5,228 nucleotides of DNA from Marvinbryantia sp. Lineage in GTDB: Bacteria; Bacillota; Clostridia; Lachnospirales; Lachnospiraceae. The position numbers and the translations under genes were made by a program. The stretch is from assembly GCA_016297895.1 (NCBI GenBank), contig JAEDFS010000089.1, positions 1 through 5,228 of the forward strand, read 5' to 3'. Numbering within the stretch: position 1 is the stretch's first letter; each line of letters starts with the position of its first letter. Positions 1-5,228 of this stretch are shown one piece after another. The notes beneath the pieces are model-generated. The model was given only the letters and a program-made list of their open reading frames with translations. It was not told the DNA's origin and ran no database searches.

Positions 1-45
1 CTGCCCTCCCTTTACATCAAGCAAATAATACTTTTCTCTCTCCAT
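1..45 (-). CDS. Start of a divergent gene, product unknown (partial)
   Basis: Reading the minus strand, an ATG at 45-43 opens a frame that stays open for 15 codons to the window edge and encodes MEREKYYLLDVKGGQ. A TAAGG Shine-Dalgarno-like site at 56-52 lies 6 nt upstream of the ATG. A weak sigma-A-like promoter can be placed further up on the minus strand: TTTTTA at 104-99, a 17-nt spacer and TATTAG at 81-76. This would give a leader of about 24 nt. The sequence shows only a plausible start with correct spacing. Fifteen residues are too few to name a family, so no function is given. If real, the gene is transcribed away from the XRE regulator gene and shares its control region. Confidence 0.4.
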   Translation of the reverse strand, partial: MEREKYYLLDVKGGQ

Positions 46-65
46 TTCAAACCTTACAGTTGTTC

Positions 66-90
66 AATAAAACATCTAATAAGTTTTATT
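66..90. promoter_or_regulatory. 8-bp inverted repeat, candidate operator
   Basis: AATAAAAC at 66-73 and GTTTTATT at 83-90 are perfect reverse complements separated by 9 nt, so the half-sites are centred 17 bp apart. The repeat sits between the XRE gene and the presumed divergent gene. Small XRE repressors often bind such symmetric sites in their own promoter region, so autoregulation is a reasonable inference. The arms are AT-rich, so chance is a real alternative. It could also be a weak hairpin. Confidence 0.35.
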
Positions 91-106
91 TTGATGGTTA
101 AAAAAT

Positions 107-115
107 TGATACAAT
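107..115 (+). promoter_or_regulatory. Possible extended -10 promoter for the XRE gene
   Basis: TGATACAAT at 107-115 matches the extended -10 pattern TGnTAnAAT. No good -35 lies at the usual distance: TTGATG at 91-96 is only 13 nt away. Transcription would start near 121-122, at the edge of the Shine-Dalgarno site, giving a very short leader of about 12 nt. A weaker alternative is TTGTTC at 60-65 with TTTTAT at 84-89. Confidence 0.3.
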
Positions 116-120
116 GTGGA

Positions 121-127
121 AAAGGAG
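121..127 (+). promoter_or_regulatory. Ribosome binding site that fixes the XRE start
   Basis: AAAGGAG lies 6 nt before the ATG at 134. The upstream in-frame GTG at 116 overlaps this site and has no Shine-Dalgarno of its own, so the ATG at 134 is the preferred start. Confidence 0.75.
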
Positions 128-133
128 TTACCA

Positions 134-466
134 ATGAAAAATCTGAGATTACTGCGAAAGAAAAAGGGACTGAGCCAGCAGCGGCTTGCTGAACTGCTTA
201 ATGTGAGCCAGCAGTCCATACACAAATATGAAAACGGCATATCCGAACCGGATATTCAGACACTGAAGGAGATGGCTGATTTGTTTCATACTTCCATTGA
301 TTATATCGTGGGCAATACCGACTGCCCCAACAAAATAGAATATGTGGCAGAAACTGCCTTAAATAAAGAGGAACTGAATCACCTGCGTATGTACCGGGAA
401 TTGTCTTCCAGCCGCAGGGAACTGGTCGATATGCTGATGGAGGATTATACAAAAGAAAAACCGTAA
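134..466 (+). CDS. XRE-family (Cro/cI-type HTH) transcriptional regulator
   Basis: This is a small cytoplasmic DNA-binding protein of 110 residues when started at the ATG at 134; a GTG at 116 would add six residues but lacks a ribosome binding site. Residues 4-58 form a complete HTH_XRE domain. The hallmark run is GLSQQRLAELLNVSQQSIHK at residues 12-31, followed by YENG (32-35), then P39, the helix around LKEMADLF (44-51) and the closing IDYIVG (55-60). The C-terminal 45 residues are charged and predicted helical, with no enzymatic motif, and may serve dimerisation. The gene stands alone, with a divergent gene start upstream and its own hairpin downstream. The inverted repeat at 66-90 suggests autoregulation. 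Whether it also controls the downstream importer operon is unknown; that operon has its own strong promoter. Confidence 0.88.
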   Translation: MKNLRLLRKKKGLSQQRLAELLNVSQQSIHKYENGISEPDIQTLKEMADLFHTSIDYIVGNTDCPNKIEYVAETALNKEELNHLRMYRELSSSRRELVDMLMEDYTKEKP

Positions 467-498
467 ATTAAGTCTGATTGAACTTTTTAATTAAATCG

Positions 499-535
499 TT
501 GGGCCGTGGCAAAGCTAAATTTTGCCACGGCCCAA
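499..535. terminator. Strong hairpin after the XRE gene, no U-tract
   Basis: Arms at 499-513 (TTGGGCCGTGGCAAA) and 521-535 form a perfect 15-bp stem with a 7-nt loop, 32 nt after the XRE stop codon. The position suits an intrinsic terminator. However, the plus strand continues AAAAAGCC and the minus strand continues AACGATTTAATTAAAA, so neither orientation has a proper U-tract. Termination is plausible but not standard. It could instead be an mRNA 3'-end stabiliser or a dispersed palindromic repeat. Confidence 0.5.
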
Positions 536-593
536 AAAGCCATGTCCACCCATATTTCAAGTCCTTTCGCAGCCTGTTTTTTGAGCCTTTTCG

Positions 594-622
594 TTGACAA
601 TAAAACACTCAAATGCTATACT
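594..622 (+). promoter_or_regulatory. Sigma-A promoter of the amino-acid importer operon
   Basis: A perfect -35 TTGACA at 594-599 is followed by a 17-nt spacer and TATACT at 617-622, five of six matching the consensus. TGC at 614-616 adds an extended -10 element. The predicted start of transcription is near 628-630, leaving a leader of about 93 nt before the TTG start at 723. I see no recognisable S-box (SAM) or T-box in that leader. Confidence 0.85.
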
Positions 623-632
623 TTTACATATG

Positions 633-657
633 TCCTGCCAGGCAGGATTTTTCTTTT
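633..657 (+). promoter_or_regulatory. Palindrome plus T-run just after the transcription start
   Basis: TCCTGCC at 633-639 and GGCAGGA at 641-647 are perfect inverted repeats around A640, and TTTTTCTTTT follows at 648-657. In RNA this gives a 6-bp stem with a 3-nt loop and a U-tract, which is terminator-like. In DNA it is a 15-bp symmetric site at about +4 to +18. It may therefore be a repressor operator or a very early attenuator. I cannot distinguish these from sequence alone. Confidence 0.5.
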
Positions 658-709
658 ACCACTGCACTTTTATATGTTAAAGCAGCAGAGAACTATGTGA
701 GACATTTGC

Positions 710-716
710 GGGAGGA
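710..716 (+). promoter_or_regulatory. Ribosome binding site for the TTG start of the ATPase
   Basis: GGGAGGA lies 6 nt before the TTG at 723. This strong site supports TTG as the start codon; no ATG or GTG in the same frame lies near it. Confidence 0.8.
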
Positions 717-722
717 ATTGTT

Positions 723-1481
723 TTGCTGGAGATTCGTAATTTAAAAAAGACATTTGGCGATCATGAGGTGTTAAAGGGTGTGGATGTCCGTGTGGAAAAG
801 GGCGATGTGATCGCAATTCTTGGCCCAAGCGGTTCCGGAAAGACCACCCTGCTGCGCTGTATGAATTTTCTGGAACGGGCAGATTCCGGTACCATGATCT
901 TTGATAATGAAGAGATCGATCTGGCGAAGATTACTTCCGGACAGATCCGGCAGATTCGGAAAAAGACAGGATTTGTATTCCAGAATTACTGCCTGTTTAA
1001 TAATAAGACAGCCCTTCAGAATGTGACGGAAGGACTGATCATCGGAAGGAAAATGAAAAAAGAAGAAGCCTGCCGAATCGGAAAAAAAGCACTGGATAAG
1101 GTCGGATTATCAGATAAATATGACTTTTATCCCCACCAGCTTTCCGGCGGTCAGCAGCAGCGTGTGGGGATTGCAAGAGCGATCGCCACAGATCCGGAGG
1201 TAATCTTCTTTGACGAGCCTACGTCAGCACTGGACCCGGAGCTGATCGGAGAAGTCCTTGGTGTCATGAAAGATCTGGCAAAGGATGGTGTCACCATGGT
1301 GGTGGTAACCCATGAAATGGATTTTGCCAGAGAAGTGGGAACACAGATCATTTTCATGGAACAGGGCACTGTGACAGAAGAAAATACACCGGAAGAATTT
1401 TTCCGGGCACCGAAAAATGAGAGAACACGGCAGTTCTTAAGACGCATTCTGGAAAAAAGTGCCAGAGAAGCAGCAGAATGA
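723..1481 (+). CDS. Polar amino-acid (probably cystine) ABC transporter, ATP-binding subunit
   Basis: This cytoplasmic ATPase (252 residues, normal for the family) powers the importer by binding and hydrolysing ATP as a dimer under the permease. All motifs are intact: Walker A GPSGSGKTT at 34-42, Q-loop Q87 in GFVFQN, signature LSGGQQQR at 140-147, Walker B VIFFDE at 160-165, D-loop SALD at 168-171 and H-loop H197 in VVTHEM. The sequence follows the PAAT/GlnQ class. From memory it resembles E. coli TcyN (YecC) closely, for example DEPTSALDPEL and the ending RTRQFL. The start is TTG, chosen because GGGAGGA lies 6 nt upstream. It is the first gene of the operon, 55 nt before the binding-protein gene. 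The spacer has a weak 5-bp stem (1484-1488 with 1494-1498). Substrate specificity cannot be read from this subunit alone. Confidence 0.93.
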   Translation: MLEIRNLKKTFGDHEVLKGVDVRVEKGDVIAILGPSGSGKTTLLRCMNFLERADSGTMIFDNEEIDLAKITSGQIRQIRKKTGFVFQNYCLFNNKTALQNVTEGLIIGRKMKKEEACRIGKKALDKVGLSDKYDFYPHQLSGGQQQRVGIARAIATDPEVIFFDEPTSALDPELIGEVLGVMKDLAKDGVTMVVVTHEMDFAREVGTQIIFMEQGTVTEENTPEEFFRAPKNERTRQFLRRILEKSAREAAE

Positions 1482-1536
1482 TCATCACCCGGAGTGATAT
1501 CAGAATACAGGAATTCAAAAAACGGAGGAGAAAGCG

Positions 1537-2337
1537 ATGAAAAAAAGACTGGCATTACTGATGGCTGCCATTGCAGCAGCAACTATGGCAACAGGCGTAA
1601 GTGTATTTGCAGAGGAGGATGATTCTCTCGCAAGAATTCAGGAAGAAGGGGAACTGAAGATCGGTACAGAAGGTACTTATGCCCCCTTTACCTACTATGA
1701 TGAGAATGACAAACTGGTTGGTTATGATGTGGAGATCGCAGAGGCAGTCTGCGAAAAGCTTGGCGTAGAACCGAATTTTGTAGAGACCACCTGGGATGGT
1801 ATGATCGCCGGTCTGGATGCAAAACGTACCGATGCGATTTTCAATCAGGTAACGATCACGGAAGCGAGAGAAGAAAAATATAATTTCTCCGTACCGTATA
1901 CCTATGCTCACGGCGCACTGATCGTTGCTGCTGATAACGAAGAGATCCAGACATTTGAGGATCTGAAGGATCATTCCGTAGCAGCCTCCATTACTTCTGA
2001 CTGGGCAAAAATGGCAGAGGAATACGGCGGATCTGTGGAAAGCACCAATGAATTTACAGAGTCTGTAACACTTGTGGAAACAGGCCGTGCAGATGCAGTC
2101 CTGAATGATGAACTGGTATTTTATGATTATGTGGAAACAACAGGCGATGAGGGCATCAAGATCGTTGCTCTGACAGAAGAGGTAAACAGAAATGCGGTTC
2201 TCGTCCGCATGGAAGACAAGGCTCTTTCAGATGCCATTACCGAAGCACTGAATGAGCTGGCAGAGGAAGGTGTCCTGACAGAGATTTCCCAGAAATATTT
2301 CGGAGCAGACCTTTCTAAGGATACTCAGGCAGAATAA
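1537..2337 (+). CDS. Extracellular solute-binding protein, family 3, cystine-type
   Basis: This exported receptor captures the amino acid and delivers it to the permease (266 residues, normal length). A signal peptide occupies residues 1-25: KKR, a hydrophobic core, then a likely signal peptidase I cut after VFA, before E26. No lipobox cysteine is present; the only cysteine is C72, in the mature domain. The family-3 signature GYDVEIAEAVCEKLG is at 62-76. The segments WDGMIAGLDAKRTD (86-99) and QVTIT, KYNFS and PYT (about 104-122) closely parallel E. coli TcyJ (FliY), as does the ending SQKYFGADLSK. This points to L-cystine or a related sulphur amino acid, by family resemblance only. The start has GGAGGAG at 1524-1530, 6 nt upstream of the ATG. 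The permease gene follows after 20 nt. Confidence 0.92.
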   Translation: MKKRLALLMAAIAAATMATGVSVFAEEDDSLARIQEEGELKIGTEGTYAPFTYYDENDKLVGYDVEIAEAVCEKLGVEPNFVETTWDGMIAGLDAKRTDAIFNQVTITEAREEKYNFSVPYTYAHGALIVAADNEEIQTFEDLKDHSVAASITSDWAKMAEEYGGSVESTNEFTESVTLVETGRADAVLNDELVFYDYVETTGDEGIKIVALTEEVNRNAVLVRMEDKALSDAITEALNELAEEGVLTEISQKYFGADLSKDTQAE

Positions 2338-2357
2338 TCAGGAAAGGCAGATAAACA

Positions 2358-3029
2358 ATGAGCGCAAGAGTGATCGAAATCATGATAGAATCGTTCTGGA
2401 AGATCCTTCTTCCGGGTCTGATCTATACCATACCTCTGGCAGTCGTTTCTTTTGCGATAGGTCTGGTAATTGCGTTATTTACGGCAATTGCCCAGGTCAG
2501 CAAAACTCCTGTCCTCGGACAGATCTCCAGACTGTATGTCTGGATCTTCAGGGGAACTCCGCTGCTGGTACAGCTGTATATCATCTTTTATGGCCTTCCG
2601 GGAGCCGGTATCATGATCGATCCGATTCCGGCGGCGATCATAGCGCTCTCTTTAAACGTAGGTTCCTATGCGTCAGAGTCTGTGAGGGCAGCTATTCTGT
2701 CGATTCCGACAGGACAGATGGAAGCGGGATACTGTGCAGGGCTTACCTACTGGCAGACCATGTATCGGATTATTTTACCGCAGGCATTCCGTGTGGCGTT
2801 CCCTACCCTTGGCAATTCCTTTATCAACCTGATTAAGGAAACCTCTCTGACAGCCAACATTACGGTCATGGAAATGTTCCGTGCCACACAGAAAATTGTA
2901 GCCAACACCTATGAACCGCTGGCATTGTACTGCGAGGTTGCTTTCATCTATCTGATCTTCTGTACAGTCCTCAGCAGATTCCAGAGCTTCGGAGAAAAGA
3001 AGCTGAGTGCAAAAATGGTAGTAAAATAA
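2358..3029 (+). CDS. Amino-acid (probably cystine) ABC transporter permease
   Basis: This integral membrane subunit (223 residues, typical for the HisM/GlnP class) forms the translocation path, probably as a homodimer because no second permease gene is present. Hydrophobic spans are visible at about residues 16-45, 60-80, 90-114 and 188-205. The conserved IFRGTPLLVQL is at 63-73. The EAA coupling loop that docks on the ATPase begins EAGYCAG at 122-128 and runs through ILPQAFRVAFP. The stretches YGLPGAGIMIDPIPAAII and SLNVGSYASESVRAAI closely resemble E. coli TcyL (YecS) and Bacillus TcyB, which supports cystine transport. GGAAAGG at 2341-2347 is the likely ribosome binding site, 10 nt from the ATG. 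The gene lies 20 nt after the binding protein and 24 nt before the Fe-S gene, so co-transcription is likely. Confidence 0.92.
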   Translation: MSARVIEIMIESFWKILLPGLIYTIPLAVVSFAIGLVIALFTAIAQVSKTPVLGQISRLYVWIFRGTPLLVQLYIIFYGLPGAGIMIDPIPAAIIALSLNVGSYASESVRAAILSIPTGQMEAGYCAGLTYWQTMYRIILPQAFRVAFPTLGNSFINLIKETSLTANITVMEMFRATQKIVANTYEPLALYCEVAFIYLIFCTVLSRFQSFGEKKLSAKMVVK

Positions 3030-3053
3030 CAGGAAAACAGAAAGGTTCTGAAA

Positions 3054-3989
3054 ATGAAAAAACACGAATTTGCATCAGAGGAAAAGAACCTGTTTCTGGA
3101 AAAATTTCATGCCCCGGCAATTGCCGGGGCATATCTTGACATTATTTTTACAGAACAGGAAATCCGCTTTGTCCTCGCCATGGATCAGGAAACTTTTACC
3201 ATGGAAGATATCCGAAAAATCATGGGAGACAATGCGGAAGAATTTGTGAAAAATGCGTATCATCGCGGAATCCTGTCCTATGTGGATGAAAGCCGGAAGA
3301 TCATGACGCTGTCCGGTTTTTATGAGCGGATGGACGTGATGGCTGTCAGCGAACAGGAAGTATACCGGACGATTCCGGAAGAAGGAAGAAAAGAGATCTG
3401 TGCGTGGCTGTTTGAACAGTATTATGAGGGACTGGATCCGGATCCAACCGTTCGTCCAACTGCCGATGAGATCCTTCCTCTGAAGCAGGTGCTGAAGTTC
3501 ATTGATTCTATGGGTGACAAACCCGTGTATCTGAATTACTGTGACTGCAAATCTCTGAACGGAGAATGCGGAAAGCCCACAAGAACCTGCATCACCTATA
3601 AAACCGGAATCAATACCTATTTCAGCCGGGGACTCTCTGAAAAAATCGATCCGCAGAGGGCAAAGGAAATTGTGATAAATGCAGACAAACAGGGACTGAT
3701 GCATACGGTAAACCCTACCGGAATCTGTAATTGCTGCGGGGACTGCTGTTATCTGTTCCGAAGTCAGCAGAAACGTCAGAGTGCCGGTTTCTGGCCCCGG
3801 ACAGATCATGTGATCGCTCATGATCCGGAGAAATGCATAGGCTGCGGTGCCTGCGTGAAGCAATGCTGGTTTGAAGTATTTACAAAATCCGGAAAAACAG
3901 TGACCGCACATCCGGAAAAATGTGTGGGCTGCGGAATTTGCATGGCGAAATGTCCGAAAGATGCCCTGCAGCTGGTTTTGCGGAACTAG
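3054..3989 (+). CDS. Bis-[4Fe-4S] ferredoxin-type protein with winged-helix-like N-terminus, function unknown
   Basis: A 311-residue soluble protein; no signal peptide or membrane span is seen. Three parts are visible. Residues 30-90 look like a winged helix (helices around 50-57 and 61-71, then a short wing before L86). The central region has nine cysteines: C163, C165, C172, C179, then C225, C227, C228, C231 and C232 in ICNCCGDCC. The C-terminus has two ferredoxin motifs: C261/C264/C267/C271, followed by W272 instead of the usual Pro, and C290/C293/C296/C300, followed by P301. The layout matches, from memory, uncharacterised '4Fe-4S binding proteins' of Clostridia and methanogens that share an ICNCC-type centre. 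Electron transfer is likely; the partner is unknown. AAAGG at 3041-3045 lies 8 nt before the ATG. It is the last gene of the cystine-type importer operon. A perfect 24-bp palindrome lies within codons 19-27. Confidence 0.85.
   Translation: MKKHEFASEEKNLFLEKFHAPAIAGAYLDIIFTEQEIRFVLAMDQETFTMEDIRKIMGDNAEEFVKNAYHRGILSYVDESRKIMTLSGFYERMDVMAVSEQEVYRTIPEEGRKEICAWLFEQYYEGLDPDPTVRPTADEILPLKQVLKFIDSMGDKPVYLNYCDCKSLNGECGKPTRTCITYKTGINTYFSRGLSEKIDPQRAKEIVINADKQGLMHTVNPTGICNCCGDCCYLFRSQQKRQSAGFWPRTDHVIAHDPEKCIGCGACVKQCWFEVFTKSGKTVTAHPEKCVGCGICMAKCPKDALQLVLRN
3109..3132. repeat. Perfect 24-bp palindrome inside the Fe-S gene
   Basis: ATGCCCCGGCAA at 3109-3120 is followed directly by its exact reverse complement at 3121-3132. 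In mRNA it can fold as a 10-bp, GC-rich stem with an AAUU loop, about 55 nt after the start codon. It encodes parts of residues 19-27 (HAPAIAGAY) without breaking the frame. No U-tract follows immediately. Its role is unknown; it may be a protein-binding site, a translational or transcript-processing hairpin, or coincidence. Confidence 0.8.
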
Positions 3990-3990
3990 A

Positions 3991-4050
3991 AAAAAGGGTG
4001 CATCGGCTTTTGCGAATATTCATTCGTGAAGCCGAAGCCCTCTCTTTTAT
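3991..4050. terminator. Bidirectional terminator between the importer operon and pgi
   Basis: TCGGCTT at 4003-4009 pairs with AAGCCGA at 4029-4035. Inside it, CGAAT at 4013-4017 pairs with ATTCG at 4022-4026. Outside it, GGG at 3996-3998 can pair with CCC at 4038-4040. On the plus strand the stem is followed by TCTCTTTTAT. On the minus strand it is followed by a T-run from 3995 down to 3990. It starts one nucleotide after the Fe-S stop codon and ends 11 nt beyond the pgi stop, so it can serve both convergent units. Confidence 0.85.
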
Positions 4051-4061
4051 CTGATCCTGTC

Positions 4062-5228
4062 TTAGATGTTTAACAGATCACTGTATACTTTCAGCGCTCC
4101 GTCAGTCTCATGGGCAAGTACACGTTTTGCCAGTACTTTTCCAAGCTGTACGCCTTCCTGATCAAAGCTGTTCAGATTCCATACAAATCCCTGGAACATG
4201 ACTTTATTCTCGAAGTGTGACAGCAGAGCTCCCAGTGCTCCCGGAGTCAGCTGATCTCCGATGATGATGCTGGAAGGACGACCGCCTTCAAAGTTCTTAT
4301 TGCGGTTCTCATCCGCCTTGCCGCATGCAAAGGCAACGATCTGAGCTACTACATTAGCACACAGCTTCTGCTGGCTGGTGCTGTCCTGAATCACTACATC
4401 ACTTCCGCACTGATTATTCTTGAATCCGATAAACTGAAGCGGAATGATATCGGTTCCCTGATGAAGAAGCTGATAGAAGGAATGCTGTCCGTTGGTTCCC
4501 GGTTCTCCGAAGATGACAGGTCCGGTCACATAATCCACCGGTTCTCCGAAACGGTTTACAGACTTTCCGTTTGACTCCATATCCAGCTGCTGCAGATGTG
4601 CCGGGAAACGGCTCAGTGCCTGAGAATAGGGAAGCACTGCGGTGCACAGATGTCCCAGAACATTGCGCTCATAGACACCGATCAGTGCATCCAGCATTGC
4701 CGGGTTCTTTAATACATCTTTATTCTTTGACAGTTCATCTTCCTTTGCTGCGCCGTCCAGGAACTGTGCAAATACTTCCGGACCGAATGCCAGAGAAAGT
4801 ACTGCGCCTCCTACTGCTGATGTGGAAGAATAACGTCCACCGATATAATCATCCATGAAGAAAGCAGCCAGATAATCATCGCTCTTTGCAAGCGGTGAAG
4901 TCTCGCTGGTTACAGCAACCATATGTCTGGAGGCATCCAGTCCCGCATTCTTCAGAGCATCTTTTACAAAGGATTCATTGGTCAGTGTTTCCAGAGTGGT
5001 TCCGGATTTGGAAACCAGTACAAAAAGGGAATGTGCCACATCAATGGAATTCAGAACCGCAGCTGCATCGTCCGGGTCTACATTACTGATGAATTTCGCT
5101 TCCATCTTGAATGTACCATTCTTTTTTGCCCAGTTCTCAAGAGCAAGATACATGGCACGGGGACCAAGGTCACTTCCGCCGATACCGATCTGTACAACAG
5201 TCGTAAATTTCTCACCTGCTGCATTGGT
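4062..5228 (-). CDS. pgi: Glucose-6-phosphate isomerase (N-terminus outside window)
   Basis: A cytoplasmic glycolytic and gluconeogenic enzyme that interconverts glucose 6-phosphate and fructose 6-phosphate. The frame stays open to position 5228, so 388 C-terminal residues are visible; the ATG at 5153-5151 is internal, because the family motif IGIGGSDLGP lies upstream of it (codons near 5189-5160). Other hallmarks in order are the sugar-phosphate loop SKSGTTLET, the signature GGRYSSTSAVG, the catalytic Glu and nearby motif in GEPGTNGQHSFYQLLHQG (Glu codon 4505-4503), and the C-terminal signature NSFDQEGVQLGK with the catalytic Lys. That signature has GVQ where many family members have GVE, a variant I recall from other bacterial long-form enzymes. 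The sequence looks like the longer (about 500-550 residue) class, so perhaps 120-150 residues are missing. It is transcribed towards the importer operon and shares its terminator. No functional link to the operon is apparent. Confidence 0.96.
   Translation of the reverse strand, partial: TNAAGEKFTTVVQIGIGGSDLGPRAMYLALENWAKKNGTFKMEAKFISNVDPDDAAAVLNSIDVAHSLFVLVSKSGTTLETLTNESFVKDALKNAGLDASRHMVAVTSETSPLAKSDDYLAAFFMDDYIGGRYSSTSAVGGAVLSLAFGPEVFAQFLDGAAKEDELSKNKDVLKNPAMLDALIGVYERNVLGHLCTAVLPYSQALSRFPAHLQQLDMESNGKSVNRFGEPVDYVTGPVIFGEPGTNGQHSFYQLLHQGTDIIPLQFIGFKNNQCGSDVVIQDSTSQQKLCANVVAQIVAFACGKADENRNKNFEGGRPSSIIIGDQLTPGALGALLSHFENKVMFQGFVWNLNSFDQEGVQLGKVLAKRVLAHETDGALKVYSDLLNI

Noticed and set aside
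506..700. A 64-codon plus-strand open frame between the XRE gene and the ATPase
   Set aside because: It runs through the hairpin, the -35/-10 promoter and the palindrome, has no ribosome binding site and its translation resembles no known protein. The promoter explains this DNA better.
674..700. A possible leader peptide MLKQQRTM just upstream of the ATPase
   Set aside because: There is no Shine-Dalgarno site before its ATG and no run of a regulatory amino acid such as Cys or Met codons, so attenuation by a leader peptide is not supported.
628..722. A riboswitch or T-box in the operon leader
   Set aside because: The leader is only about 93 nt and shows neither the T-box consensus nor the S-box core; just a short palindrome and a weak second stem are visible.
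3136..3164. A TTGACA at 3136-3141 as an internal promoter in the Fe-S gene
   Set aside because: At the proper spacing the -10 position reads GAAATC, which is far from TATAAT.
3075..3911. A long minus-strand open frame (278 codons) opposite the Fe-S gene
   Set aside because: The plus-strand frame has intact ferredoxin motifs and a good ribosome binding site. The antisense translation has no recognisable domain and is an effect of codon bias.
4498..4552. A short direct repeat CCGGTTCTCCGAA (about 13 nt) in pgi
   Set aside because: It simply encodes the Phe-Gly-Glu-Pro residues that occur twice in this part of the enzyme; the second copy belongs to the conserved catalytic motif.
4571..5089. 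Plus-strand open frames opposite pgi
   Set aside because: They are antisense shadows of a well-conserved pgi with all its family motifs; neither has a convincing start site or a recognisable product.

Overview
The window looks like ordinary chromosome from a low-to-mid GC, Gram-positive anaerobe. The Clostridia, and within them the Lachnospiraceae, fit best. This is inferred from strong purine-rich Shine-Dalgarno sites, a TTG start codon, a sigma-A type TTGACA/TATACT promoter, a small XRE regulator and a low-potential bis-[4Fe-4S] protein. No taxonomic marker gene is present, so the assignment is tentative.

Layout. (1) Positions 1-133 hold the probable first 15 codons of a divergent minus-strand gene and an AT-rich intergenic region with a perfect 8-bp inverted repeat. 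(2) Positions 134-466 encode a 110-residue XRE-family (Cro/cI-type) DNA-binding regulator. (3) Positions 467-722 are non-coding. They contain a 15-bp hairpin without a U-tract, then a near-consensus extended -10 promoter, then a short palindrome followed by a T-run at about +4 to +28 of the predicted transcript. (4) Positions 723-3989 form a tight four-gene operon: ATPase, solute-binding protein, permease and an Fe-S protein. (5) A bidirectional hairpin terminator separates this operon from the convergent pgi gene (glucose-6-phosphate isomerase), whose N-terminal coding part lies beyond the right edge.

How the genes work together. The three transporter proteins make a complete polar amino-acid ABC importer. 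Recalled similarity is strongest to the L-cystine systems (E. coli TcyJ/TcyL/TcyN, formerly FliY/YecS/YecC, and Bacillus TcyABC). The fourth gene starts 24 nt after the permease stop. It encodes a protein with a winged-helix-like N-terminus, a nine-cysteine central region and a C-terminal pair of [4Fe-4S] ferredoxin motifs. Its placement suggests a link between imported cystine/cysteine and redox or Fe-S chemistry, but that link is inferred from context only.

The points most worth a second look are a perfect 24-bp palindrome inside the 5' part of the Fe-S gene, the palindrome plus T-run just after the operon promoter, the lack of a lipobox on the binding protein, and the cystine importer/Fe-S protein linkage. 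I see no mobile element, CRISPR array, tRNA or rRNA, and no clearly novel defence or biosynthetic system.
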